64,000 nt of DNA from JAMZMI01 sp047632435 (GTDB taxonomy: Bacteria > Bacteroidota > Bacteroidia > Cytophagales > Cyclobacteriaceae), in assembly GCA_047632435.1 (NCBI GenBank), contig JBLICU010000001.1, forward strand, positions 1 through 64,000, read 5' to 3'. Shown piece after piece: positions 60,401 to 64,000 of this stretch. Under the pieces are notes generated by a model. That model saw only the letters and a list, made by a program, of their open reading frames with translations, searched no databases and was not told the origin of the DNA. The position numbers and the translations under genes were made by a program. Position 1 is the stretch's first letter; every line of letters begins with the position of its first letter.

Positions 60401-61151
60401 CCATGCCAAAACCGGCATGATCGGCATTCACAAAACCAGCACGATTATTAAAAATTCCCGTGCCGTCGTTGATAAAAAGTTTATTAGGCTCAAATTGGTC
60501 ATATATGCAATAGATATCTAAATCACCATCCAGATCATAATCGAACATAACACCACCCATACTTGGCAACTTCCCGATTTCCGCGCCCGAATTTTTGATG
60601 TGATTGTAAAAAGTGGAATTTCCATGATTTAGAAAAAGTTGATTTTCTTCATAGAGATTGGTGACGTATATGTCTAGCAATTGATCAGCATTAAGATCGC
60701 CGACCATGAAAGCCATTCCAAATGAGACTGTTTTTAAACCGGATGCTTCTGAAAAATCTGAAAATGTACCATCTCCATTGTTTTTGAAAAATTTATTGGC
60801 GTTGGTACTTCCTATATAAATATCCAGCCAACCGTCGTTATTGGCGTCAAACCAAACAGCCATTTTTGATTTTAATTTTATGTTTAGGCCAGATTTGACA
60901 GCTACTTCTTCGAAGTTGAAATCACCATCGTTTCTAAATAATTTTATTGATTCGTCTTCCTTCGTTGTTAGGATTAAAAAATCGTCATCCCCGTCATTAT
61001 CATAATCAGCAACTGAAACACCATGTGCTGAAGATTTGGTTGTGAAATCTGGATTATTTAATGAAACCTCTTCAAATATCTCCTGTGCTTGGATTCGAAG
61101 AGTGAAGACTATAATGTAACAAAAAACCAGTATTGCCCTGATTGGTTGCAT
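57498..61151 (-). CDS. Fusion of FG-GAP/UnbV propeller and vanadium haloperoxidase-like domain, type IX secreted
   Basis: 1217 residues. After a signal peptide (FCYIIVFTLRIQAQ) come FG-GAP/VCBS blades with calcium-type loops (DYDNDGDDD, DANNDGWLD, DYDLDGDLD, DFNHDSKYD, DINNDTFTD, DLNSDGFLD), then an ASPIC/UnbV domain (NKFGVGTRVELLVNGEK, FGLGPAEIVDSITIYWPDNS). From about residue 520 a haloperoxidase domain begins (DAIRTDLARPTIHARNLFHTS) with an intact pocket: KGYYDFIRP, SGHSTFS, RIWGGIHPP. A YPNP-like sorting domain (VFPNPIVGNILHI) ends it. The two halves equal the separate genes at 26453-28633 and 24255-26441, in that order. Confidence 0.9.
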   Translation of the reverse strand: MQPIRAILVFCYIIVFTLRIQAQEIFEEVSLNNPDFTTKSSAHGVSVADYDNDGDDDFLILTTKEDESIKLFRNDGDFNFEEVAVKSGLNIKLKSKMAVWFDANNDGWLDIYIGSTNANKFFKNNGDGTFSDFSEASGLKTVSFGMAFMVGDLNADQLLDIYVTNLYEENQLFLNHGNSTFYNHIKNSGAEIGKLPSMGGVMFDYDLDGDLDIYCIYDQFEPNKLFINDGTGIFNNRAGFVNADHAGFGMGVDFADFNHDSKYDLYLSYYSNNRLLIQQQDGTFEDMAASTGLADLSMSWGVLCADINNDTFTDIFFSNSINTAGINQLFFNDGQGGFDKPSITSPLSNPSNSYGCAYSDLNSDGFLDLIVANSGQGGIQVFRNLQSSGNWLELNLIGTTSNKFGVGTRVELLVNGEKLVDEVTVGSGYASQNSFVLHFGLGPAEIVDSITIYWPDNSIEKYAQLQSNTKLLAIQNESLEIFDSNRYRTALLNENTIPNPTLLKPESTISGTGYSVPRLWNEAMLDAIRTDLARPTIHARNLFHTSVAMYDAWAVYDDNASTYLLGKSINGFYSPFTGIKQPENKVAAQEEAISYAAFRLLNHRFKNSPSALRTHDEFSKLFILLGYDEFFTSRDYSNGSPAALGNYIAQKIIEFGHQDGSNEQNLYANKFYQPKNNPFYPLRPGDSSLVDPNHWQPLAFDTFIDQAGNEIGKGVPEFLSPEWGSVIPFSMDENDLTIKEKDGYEYWVYHDPGAPPLIDTTNSVLSEDYKWGFTLVALWSSQLDPLDETTIDISPGAQGNINYYPTSIPKLKDFYNEFEGGDIGKGYDINPVTGKAYTPQVVKRSDYARVLAEFWADGPESETPPGHWFTILNYVSDHPLTQKRFGGEGPELSDLDWDIKSYFILGGAMHDAAIAAWGIKGYYDFIRPISAIRYMVSKGQCTSQDLPNYHQAGIPLIEGYIELIKADDVLAGTSGEFINEIKIKAWKGPHFIDNPDIDVAGVDWIYGANWSPYQRPSFVTPPFAGFISGHSTFSRAGAEILTRITGNEYFPGGMSEFMAERNEFLVFEEGPTANIILQWAKYIDASDQCSLSRIWGGIHPPADDIPGRLIGKQIGQEAFEFALTYFNGVLTSAGVIEDSNWQVFPNPIVGNILHISFNKAVQTSLTIKVINLSGYEIMNITTAESSKNNSIELYLPSLSSGVYLLQIGSDTRKIIVN

Positions 61152-61442
61152 GTTTTTAACAGATAGTTTCGAAAGATAAAATTAGTTAATATTCATAATT
61201 ATCTATTGTACAGAAGTGAAATATCATATGGGCAATCCAAAGGGCCATTTTTAATTTATCAAGAGTAAAAAATTAGGAGAATTCACGTGAAAAGGCAGAG
61301 TTTTCAAGTGATTCAACTTGACCAAATTTAGATTTTTCACACAGATTCGCGCCGTATGAATACCGTTTTAGTATATTAGGCTCCAAGGGAACGTCAACGA
61401 ATATTTTTTGGTTTTACCCCTGAAATTAAATGAGAAAATGCA

Positions 61443-62072
61443 ATGAATGAATTGGTAGGCGAAGTGCTTGACAAATCTGGTTTGGAAAAGGGTCTTATCA
61501 AGGAAATTCTGAGTATCGGTCGATTGAAAAAAGTACGGGCTGGCCAGTCCGTAATTACACCTGAAGATGCAGGTGTAGAAATGCCAATTGTACTTCAGGG
61601 TATTCTTAAGGTAATGAGACAAGACGTCAGTGGACGTGAAATTTTCCTTTATTTCCTGGAAGGCGGTGAAACTTGTGCCATGTCCATAACATGTTGTATT
61701 GAAGGTAAAACTTCAGCATTTCATGTGGTGGCAGAAGAAGATTCAGTGCTTTGGATGATCCCGATGACCTATATGGATATGTGGATTACAAGATATTCAT
61801 CTTTCAGGAAATTCGTTTTTCAAGCTTATCAAACCAGGTTCGATGAACTTTTAACAACCATAGACAGTGTCGTTTTTACCAATATGGATGAACGCATCTA
61901 CAAATATTTGTTAGACAAAAAGCAAGCGTCCGGTTCTTTCGTTATTGAGAAAACACATGAACAAATTGCCAAAGAATTGAACACTTCGCGGGTAGTTGTT
62001 TCGAGGCTTTTAAAGCAGCTGGAACATGAAGATAAAATAGAACAGCACCGAAATAGAATAGAAATCCTTTGA
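61443..62072 (+). CDS. Crp/Fnr-family transcriptional regulator
   Basis: 209 residues. An N-terminal cyclic-nucleotide-binding-like beta barrel (GQSVITPEDAGVEMPIVLQGILKVMRQD, FLYFLEGGETCAMSITCCIEGK) and a C-terminal winged helix (EKTHEQIAKELNTSRVVVSRLLKQLEHEDKI) make a Crp/Fnr regulator. No Fe-S cysteine pattern of FNR is present, and the ligand is unknown; Cys in SITCCIEG might sense redox state. It lies 65 nt before the SulP gene and may regulate it. A 5' relic of a copy sits at 56700. Confidence 0.88.
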   Translation: MNELVGEVLDKSGLEKGLIKEILSIGRLKKVRAGQSVITPEDAGVEMPIVLQGILKVMRQDVSGREIFLYFLEGGETCAMSITCCIEGKTSAFHVVAEEDSVLWMIPMTYMDMWITRYSSFRKFVFQAYQTRFDELLTTIDSVVFTNMDERIYKYLLDKKQASGSFVIEKTHEQIAKELNTSRVVVSRLLKQLEHEDKIEQHRNRIEIL

Positions 62073-62115
62073 TGGATCTGTTACAATTGTTACACCCAAG
62101 AATTTGAGTGTTTGG

Positions 62116-62123
62116 TACCTTTG
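62116..62123 (+). promoter_or_regulatory. Candidate -7 element of the SulP gene
   Basis: TACCTTTG matches TAnnTTTG, 14 nt before the SulP ATG. Confidence 0.35.
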
Positions 62124-62137
62124 AAAAATACTGACTT

Positions 62138-63859
62138 ATGAATTTCATTCAAAGGGCTTTTCCAATAACCGAATGGCTTCCCAATTATAAAAGTGATTAT
62201 CTCAGAGGAGATATGTTTGCTGGCCTTACAGTTGGGATCATGCTCATTCCTCAGGGTATGGCCTATGCTTTGATTGCAGGTCTCCCACCAGTTTATGGAC
62301 TTTACGCATCCATAGTTCCACAAATTATTTATGCCATTTTTGGTACTTCCAGACAACTTTCTGTTGCTCCCGTGGCGATGGATTCATTGCTCGTAGCAGC
62401 TGGGATTTCGGTTATTGCTACTGAAGGAACAGATGCGTATATCGCATTTGCCATTTTATTAGCCTTTTTTATGGGCACCTTTCAAGTATTGCTTGGACTA
62501 TTGAAATTGGGCTTCATCACCAATTTACTTTCCAAGCCTGTGATAAGTGGTTTTACTTCCGCGGCTGCCTTGATTATTGGGGTGAATCAGCTCAAATATA
62601 TTTTGGGAATGGAACTGGTAAAAAGCAATAAAATCTACGAGGTACTTTGGGATGCTTTGAAAAAAATTGATCAAACACATCTGCTTACCCTTTTGATAGG
62701 TATCGCCGGAATAGCCATTATCAAAGGCATAAAAAGAATTCACAAAAACATTCCAGGAGCATTGATAGCAGTTGTATTGGGGATCATATTGGTATATGTA
62801 TTTCAGCTGGATCAAAATGGGGTAAGTATCGTCATGCAAATCCCTAAAGGATTACCAGCTTTCCAGTTGCCAGCTTTGTCGTTGGGCCAACTGGGTGAGC
62901 TGATCCCTTTGGCACTAACCATTTCGGTTGTTGCATTTATGGAATCATATTCTGTAGCGAAAGCCATTGAGGTCAAAAGAAGGAATTATAAAGTGAGACC
63001 AAATCAAGAGTTGATCGGTCTGGGGATGGCCAATGTGGTCGGTGCGCTGTTTCAATCTTATCCCGTAACTGGTGGATTTTCAAGATCGGCTGTCAATAAT
63101 GACGCTGGAGCGAATACGCCGCTGGCATCCATTTTTAGCGCTGTGCTGGTGGCATTGACCTTGCTATTTTTAACACCACTTTTTTATTTTCTGCCACATG
63201 CCATTTTGGCCTCAGTGATCATGTTAGCTGTGGCCTCTTTGATAGACTTTTCCTATGCCAGACAATTGTGGATGCAGAACAAAGTTGAGTTTGCGCTACT
63301 CTTTGCGACCTTTCTGGTAACCTTAAATTTTAGTATGATTCCGGGAATTGTTACAGGAATTGTCCTTTCCATTTTGGTGTTGTTATATCGGTCTGCTTAT
63401 CCGCACATTGCCAGGTTGGGGCGTGTGAAAGATCATTATGAATACAGAAATATTAAAAGATTCAAAGGACTTGAAACCTGGAACCATCTCATGATTTTGA
63501 GACTGGATGCGCCATTGACTTTTGTGAATATTCAATATTTTAGAGAATATATAGACCATGCCGTGGAGCAATCAAATAATCAGATAGAGACAATTGTAGT
63601 GGATGCCGGACCGATTAGTTATATAGATGCCACGGCTATTCAAGGGTTTAAGGACTTATTGCTGATGTTGGAAGAGCGCAAAATAAAACTGCTACTCAGC
63701 GAGGTGGTTGGACCCGTAAGGGATATTTTACACGAGACAGGTTTGATGAATCATTTGGGCTCGGATAGTATTTTTCTCAATTTGAATGGAGCCGTTGAAA
63801 GCGTGGTTTCTCAAGGTGGGAAAAGGTTTGAAGAGTACGCCATGCAGCATGATACATGA
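62138..63859 (+). CDS. SulP-family inorganic anion transporter with STAS domain
   Basis: 573 residues. The SulP membrane domain has PNYKSDYLRGDMFAGLTVGIMLIPQGMAYALIAGLPPVYGLYAS, FGTSRQLSVAPVAMDSLL, SKPVISGFTSAAALIIGVNQLK, and MESYSVAKAIEVKRRNYKVRPNQELIGLGMANVVGALFQSYPVTGGFSRSAVN. A cytosolic STAS domain follows at about residues 440-560 (TFVNIQYFREYIDHA, IVVDAGPISYIDATAIQGFKDLL). It carries sulfate, bicarbonate or another anion across the inner membrane. Adjacent to the Crp/Fnr gene. Confidence 0.93.
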   Translation: MNFIQRAFPITEWLPNYKSDYLRGDMFAGLTVGIMLIPQGMAYALIAGLPPVYGLYASIVPQIIYAIFGTSRQLSVAPVAMDSLLVAAGISVIATEGTDAYIAFAILLAFFMGTFQVLLGLLKLGFITNLLSKPVISGFTSAAALIIGVNQLKYILGMELVKSNKIYEVLWDALKKIDQTHLLTLLIGIAGIAIIKGIKRIHKNIPGALIAVVLGIILVYVFQLDQNGVSIVMQIPKGLPAFQLPALSLGQLGELIPLALTISVVAFMESYSVAKAIEVKRRNYKVRPNQELIGLGMANVVGALFQSYPVTGGFSRSAVNNDAGANTPLASIFSAVLVALTLLFLTPLFYFLPHAILASVIMLAVASLIDFSYARQLWMQNKVEFALLFATFLVTLNFSMIPGIVTGIVLSILVLLYRSAYPHIARLGRVKDHYEYRNIKRFKGLETWNHLMILRLDAPLTFVNIQYFREYIDHAVEQSNNQIETIVVDAGPISYIDATAIQGFKDLLLMLEERKIKLLLSEVVGPVRDILHETGLMNHLGSDSIFLNLNGAVESVVSQGGKRFEEYAMQHDT

Positions 63860-64000
63860 TTGTTAATGTGGTGATCTGTAAAAGAAACACTAATTTTTAT
63901 AACTGAACAATGTGATAATAAAGCTGTATTACTCAACAATCAATAATCTATTTGTAACCAATGTTACGTCTTTGGCTTTTGCCAAAACGTATTTTTATAA
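63860..64000. other. Window end, no gene recognised
   Basis: AT-rich sequence without a supported coding region or terminator hairpin before the window ends. Confidence 0.5.

Noticed and set aside
1..64000. CRISPR arrays, rRNA genes or prophage modules
   Set aside because: No regularly spaced repeats, rRNA sequence or phage structural genes were seen.

Overview
The window comes from a member of the phylum Bacteroidota, most likely a marine or aquatic gliding bacterium of the Cytophagales. The evidence is: SusC/SusD outer-membrane pairs; several proteins with a type IX secretion C-terminal sorting domain (motif YPNP) or a gliding-motility-associated C-terminal domain; frequent TAnnTTTG promoter elements; AT-rich intergenic DNA; and a eukaryotic-type (GSII) glutamine synthetase. 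Genus cannot be fixed from this sequence alone.

Left part (1-23.3 kb): mostly housekeeping and core-like genes. It opens with the end of a heptose-sugar locus: the first 18 codons of a GHMP heptose kinase at the window edge, a three-domain nucleotidyltransferase/phosphatase/kinase fusion, and a methyltransferase. Then follow a thioesterase, a frameshifted DUF3052 gene, a J-domain/TPR membrane protein, crcB, acpH, a TerB-like protein with an IGHMBP2-type helicase, glutaminase, a DMT exporter, an MscS channel, a ParD/ParE toxin-antitoxin pair beside a decayed histidine kinase, rlmD, and a large surface protein. An ammonium transporter, a beta-barrel porin and glutamine synthetase form a nitrogen-assimilation group; the first and last share an unusual upstream motif. 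A TPR/SH3 protein and tRNA-Lys(TTT) close this part.

Middle and right part (24.2-61.2 kb): a large carbohydrate-utilisation locus that I interpret as a polysaccharide utilisation locus (PUL) for an alpha-linked galactosamine or N-acetylgalactosamine glycan. It encodes SusC/SusD, a PKD lipoprotein, three related DUF4832/DUF4874-type putative glycosidases, GH31, GH36 and GH109 enzymes, a polysaccharide-deacetylase-like protein, a YHS protein, a TIM-barrel amidohydrolase, a sodium/solute symporter and two DMT transporters. The cytoplasmic part is an Aga-type pathway: AgaS isomerase/deaminase, two PfkB kinases, a class II tagatose/fructose-bisphosphate aldolase, and a DeoR-family regulator. A repeated TTCGwAwACTT motif lies in three regulatory regions of the locus and could be the regulator's operator.

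The most unusual feature is a pair of secreted vanadium-haloperoxidase-like proteins flanking the PUL. On the left, the haloperoxidase and an FG-GAP/UnbV repeat protein are two adjacent genes. On the right the same two modules are fused into one 1217-residue protein. Beside the fused gene lie decayed copies of the left-hand symporter and of the Crp-family regulator at 61.4 kb, which points to an old duplication followed by decay. The window ends with that Crp/Fnr regulator and a SulP anion transporter.
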